This document shows, piece by piece, positions 45,612 through 55,818 of a DNA stretch of 64,000 nt. The notes under the pieces are model-generated. The model was not told where the DNA came from, made no database searches, and was given only the letters and a program-made list of their open reading frames with translations. The stretch lies in NCBI RefSeq assembly GCF_015694465.1, contig NZ_JADQDO010000010.1, positions 109,850 through 173,849 on the forward strand. The letters are read 5' to 3'. This DNA is from Microvirga alba. Its GTDB lineage: Bacteria; Pseudomonadota; Alphaproteobacteria; Rhizobiales; Beijerinckiaceae. How positions within the stretch are numbered: position 1 is the stretch's first letter; the number at the start of each line of letters is the position of its first letter. The position numbers and the translations under genes are program-made.

Positions 45612-47459
45612 GTGGATTTGTCCTTCCTCATCATCCAGTCTCTGAGCGGTCTCGCCAGTGCCTCGTCCCTGTTCATCACCGCTTGCGGCCTGACGCTGGT
45701 TTTCGGCGTCACGCGGATCGTGAATTTCGCGCACGGTTCGCTCTACATGATCGGGGCTTACACGGCCGCGACGCTGCTGCCGCGGCTGCTCGAACTCTCC
45801 TACGGGCCGGTCTCGTTCTGGACGGGCATTCTCATCACCGCCCTCATCGTCGGTGCGATCGGCGTGTTGATCGAGGTGCTGCTGTTGCGCCGCATTTACG
45901 GCGCGCCGGAACTGTTCCAGCTGCTTGCAACCTTCGGCGTCGTCCTCGTCGTGCAGGACCTTGTCGTGCAGGTCTTCGGACCGCAGGACATTCTCGGGCC
46001 GCGCGCGCCGGGCTTGCGCGCGCCCGTCGAGATTCTGGGACGGCGCTTCCCCTCTTACGAACTTGCCCTCATCGCCGCAGGCCCCATCGTGCTTGGCTTC
46101 GTCTGGCTGCTGTTGCGCAAGACGCGCTTTGGCATTCTCGTGCGCGCGGCGACGCAGGACCGGGACATGGTCGCCTCGCTCGGCGTGAATCAGGCCCTAC
46201 TCTTCACAGGCACATTGTTTCTCGGCGCGTTTCTCGCCGGTCTCGGCGGCGCGCTCCAGACGCCGCGCGTCTCGGCGAATACCGGGATGGATCTGTCGAT
46301 CATCGCCGAATGCTTTGTCGTGACGGTCGTTGGTGGAATGGGCAGCGTGCCGGGTGCATTTCTCGCCGCGCTCATCATCGGGCAGTTGCAAGCCTTCGGT
46401 ATTCTGATTTTCCCGAAAAGCACCCTCGTCGTGGTGTTCCTGCTCATGGCTTTCGTGCTCGCCGTGCGGCCCTATGGGTTCTTCGGACGCCCCGAGATCG
46501 TCGGGGGAACACACGCGGTCGGCATCGTAAGCCGCACACCGCGCGCCAGCGGCACGGTCGCTGCGCTGATCGTCCTTGCGCTACTCGCCTGTTTGCCGCT
46601 CGTGAGCGACGCCTATCTTCTCAAAGTCGCGACCGAGATCCTGATTTTCGCGCTGTTTGCTTTCAGCCTGCAGCTTCTCATCGGCGTCGGCGGCCTTGTC
46701 AGCTTCGGGCATGCCGCGTTCTTCGGGCTTGGAGCCTATGGCGCGGCCCTTGGCGTGAAATGGCTCGACGCCCCCATGGAGGCAGCCCTGCCCCTCGGCA
46801 TCCTGTTTGCGGCAGCGGGGGCAGCCCTCATCGGCGCTTTCGTCGTACGACTGTCCGGCATCTATCTCGCCATGATGACGCTCGCCGCCGCGCAAATTCT
46901 CTATGCGGTCGCCTTCCAATGGGTCGATGTGACGGGTGGCGACAACGGCATCGTCGGCGTATGGCCTTCCACCTGGGCGAGCCCACGGAACGCCTACTAC
47001 ATCCTCACGCTCATTCTCTGCGCAACTGCCGTCTTCATCTTGAAGCGCGCGATCGATGCGCCCTTCGGCTATGCCTTACGCGCCGCGCGGGATTCCGAGC
47101 CGCGCGCCGAGGCCATCGGGTTGAACGTACGCCGCCACCGCTGGCTTGCCTTCATGCTGTCGGGCGCGGCTGCGGGGTTGGCGGGTGGAATCTACGCCTT
47201 CTCGCGCGGCTCCGTCGATCCGAGTCTCCTCGGCATTTCGACCTCCGTCGATGCGCTGGCCATGCTGTTGCTCGGCGGTATTCAGACGATCGCGGGACCG
47301 CTCGTCGGCGCTGGCGTTCTGCACACCTTACGTGACCAGATCATGCCGCTCACCGGGCTCTGGCGTCTGTTCCTGGGCGTGAGCATCATCGCGATGGTGC
47401 TGCTCTTCCCGCGCGGTCTCGTCGGCACCATTCGTCACTGGCGCGAGGAGCGTGCATGA
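45612..47459 (+). CDS. Fused LivH-LivM permease
   Basis: 615 residues, a single polypeptide joining both permeases of a branched-chain-type importer. Residues about 1-300 are LivH-like (GLTLVFGVTRIVNFAHGSLY); about 310-615 are LivM-like (LLIGVGGLVSFGHAAFFGLG). The start is a GTG with GGGAG upstream. The stop overlaps livG in ATGA. In E. coli these are two genes; fusion fixes a 1:1 ratio. Confidence 0.92.
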   Translation: MDLSFLIIQSLSGLASASSLFITACGLTLVFGVTRIVNFAHGSLYMIGAYTAATLLPRLLELSYGPVSFWTGILITALIVGAIGVLIEVLLLRRIYGAPELFQLLATFGVVLVVQDLVVQVFGPQDILGPRAPGLRAPVEILGRRFPSYELALIAAGPIVLGFVWLLLRKTRFGILVRAATQDRDMVASLGVNQALLFTGTLFLGAFLAGLGGALQTPRVSANTGMDLSIIAECFVVTVVGGMGSVPGAFLAALIIGQLQAFGILIFPKSTLVVVFLLMAFVLAVRPYGFFGRPEIVGGTHAVGIVSRTPRASGTVAALIVLALLACLPLVSDAYLLKVATEILIFALFAFSLQLLIGVGGLVSFGHAAFFGLGAYGAALGVKWLDAPMEAALPLGILFAAAGAALIGAFVVRLSGIYLAMMTLAAAQILYAVAFQWVDVTGGDNGIVGVWPSTWASPRNAYYILTLILCATAVFILKRAIDAPFGYALRAARDSEPRAEAIGLNVRRHRWLAFMLSGAAAGLAGGIYAFSRGSVDPSLLGISTSVDALAMLLLGGIQTIAGPLVGAGVLHTLRDQIMPLTGLWRLFLGVSIIAMVLLFPRGLVGTIRHWREERA

Positions 47460-48217
47460 GTTTGCTGATCGTCCACGATTTGAGCAAATCCTTCGGCGGC
47501 GTGGTCGCGGCGCGCGACGTGGCGTTTTCGCTGGAGCCGGCTGAGATGCTCGCGCTCATCGGCCCCAACGGCGCCGGCAAGTCGACATTGTTCAACATGA
47601 TCGGCGGCCAGCTTCGGCCGGATCGCGGCAGCGTCCTTCTCGACGGCGAGGCGATCACCCACGCCTCTCCGCAAGAGCGCTTTCGCCAGGGCGTCGGGCG
47701 CACCTTTCAGGTGGCGCAGACCTTCCTCTCCATGAACGTCGCCGAGAATGTGCAGATGGCTCTCATCAGCCGTCATGATGAGAGCCAAGCTCTCTGGGCT
47801 CCGGCACGCGACCGCCATCGCGCCGAAGCGCTGTCGCTGCTCGATCAGGTCGGCATGGCGGACGCCGCCGATCGCCCGTGTTCGACGCTGGCCTACGGCG
47901 ATGTGAAGCGGGTGGAGCTCGCCATCGCGCTCGCAAGCCAACCGAAACTTCTGCTCATGGACGAGCCGACCGCCGGCATGGCTCCGCGCGAGCGCGCCGC
48001 CCTCATGGACCTGACCGCCTCCATCGCAGCCTCCGCGCGCGTCGGCGTGCTCTTTACGGAACACGACATGGATGTGGTTTTCGGCCACGCGACGCGGGTG
48101 CTGGTGCTGTTACGCGGTGAGATCATCGCCGGCGGCACACCCGACGAGATCCGCCGGAACCCACGCGTGAAGCAGGCCTATCTCGGCGATGACCATGCTC
48201 TCGCGAGGACTGCATGA
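47456..48217 (+). CDS. livG: Branched-chain-type ABC transporter ATPase LivG
   Basis: 253 residues. Walker A GPNGAGKST, Walker B LLLMDEPTAGM and switch FTEHDMD are present; the signature region reads TLAYGDVKRVELAIALA, a little altered from LSYG. The C-terminus has the LivG RRNPRVKQAYLGD-like tail. Overlaps livF by ATGA. Confidence 0.93.
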   Translation: MSLLIVHDLSKSFGGVVAARDVAFSLEPAEMLALIGPNGAGKSTLFNMIGGQLRPDRGSVLLDGEAITHASPQERFRQGVGRTFQVAQTFLSMNVAENVQMALISRHDESQALWAPARDRHRAEALSLLDQVGMADAADRPCSTLAYGDVKRVELAIALASQPKLLLMDEPTAGMAPRERAALMDLTASIAASARVGVLFTEHDMDVVFGHATRVLVLLRGEIIAGGTPDEIRRNPRVKQAYLGDDHALARTA

Positions 48218-48927
48218 GCACGCCGCTCCTCGACGTCCGGAACCTTACCGCCGCCTATGGCCGCGCTCAGGTCCTGTTCGGTCTGTCGCTGCAGCTTCAT
48301 CCGGGCGAAGTCGTGGCCCTTGTCGGGCGCAATGGCGCGGGCAAGACAACCACCCTGAAGGCCGTCTTGGGCCTTGTCCCCGCGACCGCCGCGCGGATCG
48401 CCTTCAAGGAACACTCGCTCCTGGGCCTCCCGACCTACCGGATCGCCCGCCTCGGCCTCGGCTACGTGCCGGAGGACCGGCGGATTTTCACCGACCTGAC
48501 GGTGGAGGAAAACCTGGAGGTCGGCCGACGATCCGGCCGCGTCGGGTTGTCGCCCTGGACGCCGGAGCGGCTTTTCCAGCTCTTTCCCAACCTCGCCGAG
48601 ATGCGCGGGCGGCGTGGCAACCAGATGTCCGGCGGCGAGCAGCAGATGCTTTCCATCGCCCGCACCCTCATGGGCAACCCCGCCGCGATCCTCCTCGACG
48701 AGCCCTCGGAAGGCATCGCCCCCGTCATCGTCCAGATGATGGGAGAGGCCATCCGGACCATGAAGGCGCAAGGCGTGGCGGTTCTTCTCTCCGAGCAGAA
48801 CTGGGCTTTTGCCGCCGGGATCAGCGACCGCGCCTGCGTCATCGAGCGCGGGGAGATCCGGTTCGAAGGTCCCATGGCCCAGCTTCTCGCGAATGAGACG
48901 CTCCGGGCGGAAACGCTCGGAGTCTAG
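48214..48927 (+). CDS. livF: Branched-chain-type ABC transporter ATPase LivF
   Basis: 237 residues. Walker A GRNGAGKTT, signature MSGGEQQMLSIARTLM, Walker B ILLDEPSEGIAP, switch LSEQNW (Gln in place of the usual His, normal for LivF). Last gene of the importer operon. Confidence 0.93.
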   Translation: MSTPLLDVRNLTAAYGRAQVLFGLSLQLHPGEVVALVGRNGAGKTTTLKAVLGLVPATAARIAFKEHSLLGLPTYRIARLGLGYVPEDRRIFTDLTVEENLEVGRRSGRVGLSPWTPERLFQLFPNLAEMRGRRGNQMSGGEQQMLSIARTLMGNPAAILLDEPSEGIAPVIVQMMGEAIRTMKAQGVAVLLSEQNWAFAAGISDRACVIERGEIRFEGPMAQLLANETLRAETLGV

Positions 48928-48955
48928 GACAGCACTCCCGTCCAACGCCAAAATA

Positions 48956-48984
48956 TTGACGGATCGGGCCAAAAGACCGATATG
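48956..48984 (+). promoter_or_regulatory. Possible promoter for the ferredoxin gene
   Basis: TTGACG (48956-48961), a 17-base spacer and GATATG (48979-48984) lie 65 bases before the ferredoxin start. Good -35 and spacing, weak -10. Confidence 0.3.
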
Positions 48985-49048
48985 CAACCCCGTCCGGCGC
49001 ACTTTGTGCCGGTTTCCCGAATTCAGATCCGAGTGAGAAACCCGCTTC

Positions 49049-50478
<1,430 letters not shown>

Positions 50479-50531
50479 TCCCTTTTGAGGAACGGCTCGC
50501 CTCCCCTTGCGAAGCGGGCCGGTTCCTGAAA

Positions 50532-51791
50532 ATGTTCGTGGCTATGACGCATCCTTCCGATCTTTCCCTCGGCCGCCGCGCGATGGCGCTTCTCGACGCC
50601 CTCGCCCGCCACAGCGATGAGCCCGAGCGCCTGACGCGCCTCTATCTCTCGAAATCTCATCGCGACGCAGCGGAAGCGACGCTCGGCTTCATGCAAGACG
50701 CGGGGCTCACCAGCCACATCGATGCGCTGGGGTCCGTGGTGGGTCGCTTCGAGGGACGCAATCCTGACGCGCCCGCTCTCATCATTGGCTCCCACATCGA
50801 CACGGTGGTCGATGCGGGGCGCTATGACGGCAATCTCGGCGTCGTGCTCGGCATCGTGGCCGTCGAGGCCCTCAAGGCAGCAGGCATCGTGCCCTCCTGC
50901 CCCATCGAGGTTGTTGCCTTCGGCGACGAGGAGAATGCGCGTTTCCCGACCAACCTTTCGACCTCTTACGCGCTTGCGGGCCGCTACGATCCGTCCTGGC
51001 TCGACGGCATGGACGCGGAGGGCGTGCGCCTGCGTGACGCGCTGGTGAGTTTTGGCGGTGACCCGGACGGCTTTGCCGCCCTCGCCCGCGACCCGAAACG
51101 CTATCGCGGCTATCTCGAAGTGCATATCGAGCAGGGGCCGTTGCTGGAGGCGGAAAACCTGCCCGTCGGCATTGTCACCGCCATCAACGGCGCGACCCGC
51201 GCCCGCGCCACCGTGATCGGCGAAGCGGGCCATGCGGGCACCGTGCCGATGACCATGCGACGCGACGCGCTCGCCGCCGTCGCCGAGATGACCTTGGCCA
51301 TCGAGCGCATCGGCGCGAAGCGGTCCGACACGGTCGCAACCGTCGGCGTGGCGCAGGTCCATCCGGGCGCGATCAACGTCATTCCGGCGCGGGTCGATTT
51401 CACCCTCGATGCACGCTCACCTGACGATCCGGTGCGGCATGCGATGGTCGCAGAGATCGTACAGGAATGCCGCGCGATTGCGGCGCGACGCGGGGTCGAA
51501 TTCCGCTTCGAGCCCTTCATGGATTCCGCCGCGACGCCGATGGATGGCGGCCTCATGCGCGAATTCGCGCAGAGCATGGCATCGCTTGGCCTCGCAGCGC
51601 GTCACCTGGCCTCCGGCGCGGGCCACGACGCGGTCGCGATGGCGGCGCTCTGTCCGGTCGCGATGCTCTTCGTGCGCTGCAAGGGCGGCATCAGTCACAA
51701 CCCCGCGGAGTCGATCACCGTTGAGGACGCCGATGTCGCCGCGCGCGTGCTGGTCGAGACCGTGAAGCGGATCGTTGCGGGCCGGGCCTAG
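50532..51791 (+). CDS. M20-family amidohydrolase (allantoate/N-carbamoyl-amino acid hydrolase type)
   Basis: 419 residues. Binuclear metal ligands: His in IGSHIDTV, Asp in RYDGNLGV, Glu in DEENARFP, His in EVHIEQGP and a late His in ISHNPAES. These fit the AllC/HyuC/beta-ureidopropionase group, which splits carbamoyl or ureido compounds and releases ammonia. A second ATG at 50544 could be the start; neither has a strong ribosome site. Position near the amide-type importer and amidase suggests nitrogen scavenging. Confidence 0.88.
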   Translation: MFVAMTHPSDLSLGRRAMALLDALARHSDEPERLTRLYLSKSHRDAAEATLGFMQDAGLTSHIDALGSVVGRFEGRNPDAPALIIGSHIDTVVDAGRYDGNLGVVLGIVAVEALKAAGIVPSCPIEVVAFGDEENARFPTNLSTSYALAGRYDPSWLDGMDAEGVRLRDALVSFGGDPDGFAALARDPKRYRGYLEVHIEQGPLLEAENLPVGIVTAINGATRARATVIGEAGHAGTVPMTMRRDALAAVAEMTLAIERIGAKRSDTVATVGVAQVHPGAINVIPARVDFTLDARSPDDPVRHAMVAEIVQECRAIAARRGVEFRFEPFMDSAATPMDGGLMREFAQSMASLGLAARHLASGAGHDAVAMAALCPVAMLFVRCKGGISHNPAESITVEDADVAARVLVETVKRIVAGRA

Positions 51792-52315
51792 CGTGTCTGC
51801 GCGGGCTTCCAATCCTCTGCGAGGATCGCCCAGCGCTCATGGTCGCGCCATTCGCCGCCGATCTTCAGGTAGCGCGGCGAATATCCTTCCTGGCGGAATC
51901 CGAGACGCTCCGCGAGCGCACGCGAAGCGAGGTTGTCGGGCTGGATATTCGCCTCCAGGCGATGCAGGCCGAGCGTGTCAAACGCATATGTGACGGCAAG
52001 CGCAACTGCCTCGCTCATCAACCCGCGCCCATTCATTCCAGCCGCGCCGTAATAGCCGAGATAGGCGTTGAGAAACAGGCCGCGCACGATCTCGCTGATG
52101 TTCATCACGCCGACGATGTACCCGCTGTCGCGCTCGCGCGCGATCAGGCCCACGGTCTTCTCCCCATCGCAGCGTGCGAGATATGCCAGGAAGGATGTGT
52201 GATCGCGACAGGGCGACACCCATGGCTCGTGCAGCGCAATGCTGGCGAGATTGGCTGCAATCAGTTCATGCGCATCATCGGCGGAGACGGGTCGCACGGT
52301 TACGCGTGACGTCAT
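51788..52315 (-). CDS. GNAT family N-acetyltransferase (RimJ/RimL type)
   Basis: 175 residues with the RimJ/L pattern: NGRGLMSEAVALAVTYAFDT as acetyl-CoA region and LEANIQPDNLASRALAERLG then GF. Target could be ribosomal protein N-termini or a small amine. Its stop shares the palindrome CTAG (51788-51791) with the convergent M20 hydrolase stop. Confidence 0.9.
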   Translation of the reverse strand: MTSRVTVRPVSADDAHELIAANLASIALHEPWVSPCRDHTSFLAYLARCDGEKTVGLIARERDSGYIVGVMNISEIVRGLFLNAYLGYYGAAGMNGRGLMSEAVALAVTYAFDTLGLHRLEANIQPDNLASRALAERLGFRQEGYSPRYLKIGGEWRDHERWAILAEDWKPAQTR

Positions 52316-52397
52316 CGGGGTTCATCTCACTTTCAGGGGAACCATGTCATAGCTGAGCCGTTATCGACAGTCCCCTACAAGAAGAAGGATATTTGTC

Positions 52398-52688
52398 ATG
52401 AGAGCTGTGATTCCAGCCGCCATGCTTCTCTTGCTCGGCAGTAGCTTTTTGACGGCCTCCGACGCGCAGGCACGGTTCAATGCGCTGCCGGGACAACCGC
52501 CATCTCTCGTGGAGGAAGCGGCCTGCGTGATGCGCCGCGTGCGGACGGTCCTGCCCAACGGCCGCGTCGTTTATCAGAACGTGCGCCAATGCGGCGTGCA
52601 GCCCATGCCGCGCTGCCGCATGGTGCGTGAGCGTGTGCGTACTCCCAGTGGGCGGGTCGTGTTTCGCGACGTTCGACGCTGTCACTGA
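52398..52688 (+). CDS. Small secreted Arg-rich protein with two Cys-framed repeats
   Basis: 96 residues: signal peptide to about residue 25, then two equal 23-residue units C43-C65 and C73-C95, each C-x21-C. They match at 12 of 23 positions, including Pro, a shared GRVV and the final VR-x-C. Four Cys could form disulfides in the periplasm or outside. Many Arg residues make the mature part strongly basic. AGAAGGA precedes the ATG. I do not recognise a family; function unknown. Confidence 0.75.
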   Translation: MRAVIPAAMLLLLGSSFLTASDAQARFNALPGQPPSLVEEAACVMRRVRTVLPNGRVVYQNVRQCGVQPMPRCRMVRERVRTPSGRVVFRDVRRCH

Positions 52689-52700
52689 CGGCGATGTCTT

Positions 52701-52803
52701 AGAGCTTGATCATGTCTCTTTGAGACGCGATCAAGCTCCAGATTCCTTATTGCCGCATGATCCGGACGAACAACCGGTTTCCACTTGTCTCGATCATGCT
52801 CTC
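52701..52803. repeat. Composite palindromic intergenic repeat, copy C (inverted relative to copy A)
   Basis: Between the small secreted protein and hutH stop. Its first module (52701-52738) has arms AGAGCTTGATC and GATCAAGCTC. The second begins GCATGATCCGGACGAACAAC at 52755 and ends CGATCATGCTCTCG. The linker ATTGCCGCATGATCC and core AACCGGTTTCCACT match copy A (9261-9364) read on the other strand. Confidence 0.85.
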
Positions 52804-52841
52804 GTGTTGGGCTCGGTATTGCCGAGCCCTTTTTGTTGCGT

Positions 52842-54473
52842 TTATTCCAGCGCGCCGATCGCGCCTTCGACCGCTTCGACCACCGCGCCGGAGCGCACGA
52901 GATCGAGCGCCTGGCGCATCTCGGTCGCGTACCAACGGTCACCGTCGAGAGCGGGTGGAATGACCGCGCGGATCGCCTCGATAGCCGCCTGCGAGCCTTT
53001 GCCCAGCGGGTAATCCTTCGCCAACGGCTCGACGAGGCTCAGCGCCTGCGCGGCCATCAGCAATTCGCCCGCCACGATCTGTTCGACATTCTCAACGATG
53101 GTGCGGGCTTTACGTCCGCACCAGGTGGAGTTCGACACATGGTCCTCGGCGTTCGACTTGCCGGGAATGGAGTCGACCGAACCCGGCGTGGCAAGGCCCC
53201 GGTTCTCCATGACGAGGGCGGACATGGAGCATTGCACCGTCGCAAAGCCCGTATTGAGACCACGCTTGCCCGCAAGCAGATTGCGCGGCAATCCGTAAGA
53301 CATGGTCGGGTCGACCAAGCGCGCCAGGCGGCGCTCGGAGATCGCTCCGAGATCGGCCATGGCAATCGCGAGGAGGTCCATGGCCTGCGCCACGTATTGC
53401 CCGTGGAAATGGCCGCCGGAAATCGAAACATAGCCGCCCGTGCCGTCGTCGAAGATCAGCGGGTTGTCGGTCGCGGAATTGATCTCGGTGCCGATGATCC
53501 GCTCCACATATTCCACCGCCTCGACGGCAGGTCCGTGAACCTGCGGTGTGCAACGCAAGGAATAGACGTCCTGCACGCGCGGGCTTGCCGGCGTACCGGG
53601 CTGGCGCGGCTCGTCGGGGAACACGACGTCGCGCGCACTTTGCGAACAACGCTTCGAGCCATCGAGAATGCGCAGGAGATTGCGCGCGATCCGCGCCTGA
53701 CCGGGATGCGGACGCGCCTTGTGCACACGCGGATCGAAAGCGGCGAGCTCGCCGCGCATCGCTTCCAGCGACAGGCACATGGCGATATCGGCCTGCTTCA
53801 ACAGCTTGCGTGCGTCGAACGTGGCCAGAGCGCCAAGCGCGAGCGACGTGGTCGAGCCGTTGATGAGCGCGGAGGCGTCCTTTGCGCCCAGGTCGAAATC
53901 AGGATCGAACCCGGCTTTGGCGATGGCCTCGCGCGCGGGCAACCGACGGCCCTTGTAGATCATCTCGGCTTCGGCAAAGCCGCAGACCGCGCCGGCCATA
54001 TGCGCCAGCGGCGCGAGATCGCCGGACGCGCCGACGGACCCTTTCTGCGGAATCACCGGATGCAGGCCCGCATTGAGGAAGGCGATGAGCCGCTCGACGA
54101 GTTCGACGCGCGGGCCGGAATAGTTGGAAGCGAAGGCGTTGGCGCGCAACAGCATCATGGCGCGCGTCACGTCCTCGGAGAACGGCTCGCCGACGCCCGT
54201 GGCGTGGGCATAAACCGTCTTCTGCTGGTAGGCCGCCATGTCGGCGATCAGGACGCGCTGATCCTTGAACAGCCCGACGCCGGTATTGAAGGCGTACATG
54301 AGCGGGGCGTCATCGTGCATCCAGGTGCGGTCGATATAAGCGCGGGTCGCAGCGATGCGCTCGCGCGCCTCCGGATGCAGGGCCGCCTTCTCGAACCGTC
54401 CGTTGCCATTGGGGCGCGCCACGCGCGCCACATCCCGAATTTTGAGCTTTGCCCCGTCGACCTTGACCGTCAT
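52842..54473 (-). CDS. hutH: Histidine ammonia-lyase family (aromatic amino acid lyase)
   Basis: 543 residues. The MIO-forming triad A149-S150-G151 lies in GSVGASGDLAPLAH; other conserved blocks are YAFNTGVGLFKDQRV and TPQVHGPAVEAVEYVERIIG. It would deaminate histidine to urocanate, but the rest of the hut pathway is absent here and the sequence is fairly divergent, so another aromatic amino acid is possible. The ATG at 54473 has GGGAGAG upstream; an in-frame start at 54494 is less likely. Direct repeats lie upstream at 54522-54548. Confidence 0.85.
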   Translation of the reverse strand: MTVKVDGAKLKIRDVARVARPNGNGRFEKAALHPEARERIAATRAYIDRTWMHDDAPLMYAFNTGVGLFKDQRVLIADMAAYQQKTVYAHATGVGEPFSEDVTRAMMLLRANAFASNYSGPRVELVERLIAFLNAGLHPVIPQKGSVGASGDLAPLAHMAGAVCGFAEAEMIYKGRRLPAREAIAKAGFDPDFDLGAKDASALINGSTTSLALGALATFDARKLLKQADIAMCLSLEAMRGELAAFDPRVHKARPHPGQARIARNLLRILDGSKRCSQSARDVVFPDEPRQPGTPASPRVQDVYSLRCTPQVHGPAVEAVEYVERIIGTEINSATDNPLIFDDGTGGYVSISGGHFHGQYVAQAMDLLAIAMADLGAISERRLARLVDPTMSYGLPRNLLAGKRGLNTGFATVQCSMSALVMENRGLATPGSVDSIPGKSNAEDHVSNSTWCGRKARTIVENVEQIVAGELLMAAQALSLVEPLAKDYPLGKGSQAAIEAIRAVIPPALDGDRWYATEMRQALDLVRSGAVVEAVEGAIGALE

Positions 54474-54521
54474 GGCTGATCTCTCCCTTTGCATAGAGGG
54501 ATAGCGAGGCCGGGAAGGCGG

Positions 54522-54548
54522 CGCAACTGGTGTTCCGCAACTGGTGTT
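54522..54548. repeat. Tandem 13-base direct repeat upstream of hutH
   Basis: CGCAACTGGTGTT occurs at 54522-54534 and again at 54536-54548, a 14-base period, 49 bases before the hutH start. Possibly a regulator site or a slippage product. Confidence 0.55.
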
Positions 54549-54562
54549 TTTGGCAGCAAAAT

Positions 54563-54588
54563 GGGCGGCGCCCCGAAGAACGCCGCCC
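54563..54588 (-). terminator. Terminator-like hairpin after ugpC
   Basis: GGGCGGCG and CGCCGCCC form an 8-base GC stem with a 10-base loop, 36 bases after the ugpC stop; on the minus strand ATTTT follows. An A/T-rich flank on the other side means it could work both ways. Confidence 0.6.
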
Positions 54589-54623
54589 TGATTATTTTCA
54601 TGCCGCCCGGGAGGGGTCGCTGT

Positions 54624-55700
54624 TTAGACGCGACCGAGACGCTTCGTGGTCTGGGGGTCGAAGAGGTGGACGTTGGCGGGGTCGACCGAGAGGGTCAGCT
54701 TGCGCGTACCCGCGGCAATCTGACCTGTCGAAGCCTGGACGATGAATTCCGCACCCGCGACCTTGCCGTGGAAGAGCTGGGTCGCGCCGAGCTCCTCGAC
54801 GAAATCCACATCCATCACGAGCGTGCTCGAACTGCTTCCGCCTGCCTGGACATCCTCGGGACGCAGGCCGACTTCGATGGCCGTGCCGGGGCTGAGACCC
54901 TCACGCATATCCGTGACCGTCAGAATCTGCCCGCCGACAGAGACCCGACCGGGGCCTTCCACCTTGCCGGGCAGGATGTTCATGGGCGGGGAGCCGATGA
55001 AGGTCGCCACGAAACGGGTCTCGGGACGGCGATAGACCTCCGACGGCGTGCCGACCTGCTCGATCTGGCCACCGCTCATCACGACGAGCTTGTCGGACAG
55101 CGTCATCGCCTCGACCTGATCGTGGGTGACGTAGATCGACGTCACCCCGAGAGCGCGCTGCAGGCGCTTGATCTCGACGCGCATCTGCACGCGCAGCTTG
55201 GCGTCGAGGTTGGAGAGCGGCTCGTCGAAAAGAAACACCTGCGGCTTGCGCACGATAGCGCGGCCCATGGCGACGCGCTGGCGCTGGCCGCCGGAGAGCG
55301 CGCGGGGCTTGCGGGTGAGGAACGGCTCGATGGCGAGGATGCGGGCCGCTTCCTTCACGCGCTTCTCGATCTCGTCCTTCGGCGTGCCACGGTTCTTCAG
55401 GCCATAAGCCATGTTGTCGTAGACGCTCATATGCGGATAGAGCGCGTAGTTCTGGAACACCATCGCGATGTCGCGGTCGGACGGTTCGATCTCGTTCACG
55501 ACCCGGTCGCCGATCTTCACCGTGCCGCCGGAAATCGTCTCGAGTCCGGCGATCATGCGAAGCAGCGTGGACTTGCCGCAACCCGAAGGCCCAACCAGCA
55601 CGCAGAATGATCCGTCCTCGATGCCGAGGGACACGCCCTTCACGGCTTCGACATTGCCTGCGTAGATTTTCCGCACGGTATCGAGCGTTACGCCAGCCAT
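54624..55700 (-). CDS. ugpC: Glycerol-3-phosphate ABC transporter ATPase UgpC
   Basis: 358 residues. Walker [10 protein letters not shown], signature [16 protein letters not shown], Walker [12 protein letters not shown], switch VTHDQVEA, then a MalK-type TOBE domain. Last gene of ugpBAEC, 116 bases after ugpE; a stem-loop marks that gap. Related ATPases can be shared by several sugar importers. Confidence 0.92.
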   Translation of the reverse strand: MAGVTLDTVRKIYAGNVEAVKGVSLGIEDGSFCVLVGPSGCGKSTLLRMIAGLETISGGTVKIGDRVVNEIEPSDRDIAMVFQNYALYPHMSVYDNMAYGLKNRGTPKDEIEKRVKEAARILAIEPFLTRKPRALSGGQRQRVAMGRAIVRKPQVFLFDEPLSNLDAKLRVQMRVEIKRLQRALGVTSIYVTHDQVEAMTLSDKLVVMSGGQIEQVGTPSEVYRRPETRFVATFIGSPPMNILPGKVEGPGRVSVGGQILTVTDMREGLSPGTAIEVGLRPEDVQAGGSSSSTLVMDVDFVEELGATQLFHGKVAGAEFIVQASTGQIAAGTRKLTLSVDPANVHLFDPQTTKRLGRV

Positions 55701-55796
55701 TGTTTCAGTCCCCTCAATCAGCCCGCGCCGCGAACGGCGCAGGGCGAAATGTCTCTAGTCTCTTGTTGCATCCCCCACGCAGAAGTGCGGGAGACC

Positions 55797-55818
55797 GACG
55801 CGCGTTTTTTCGCGCGTC
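55797..55818. other. Stem-loop between ugpE and ugpC
   Basis: GACGCGCG and CGCGCGTC form a perfect 8-base stem around TTTTTT, starting at the ugpE stop codon. On the minus strand the loop is A6 and no T-run follows, so mRNA processing or stability is more likely than termination. Confidence 0.5.

Noticed and set aside
45605..47335. Plus-strand open frame of 576 codons
   Set aside because: Out-of-frame shadow of the fused LivHM permease; Arg-rich with no membrane segments.
52785..54479. Plus-strand open frame of 564 codons
   Set aside because: Antisense to the ammonia-lyase gene, whose active-site triad is clear.
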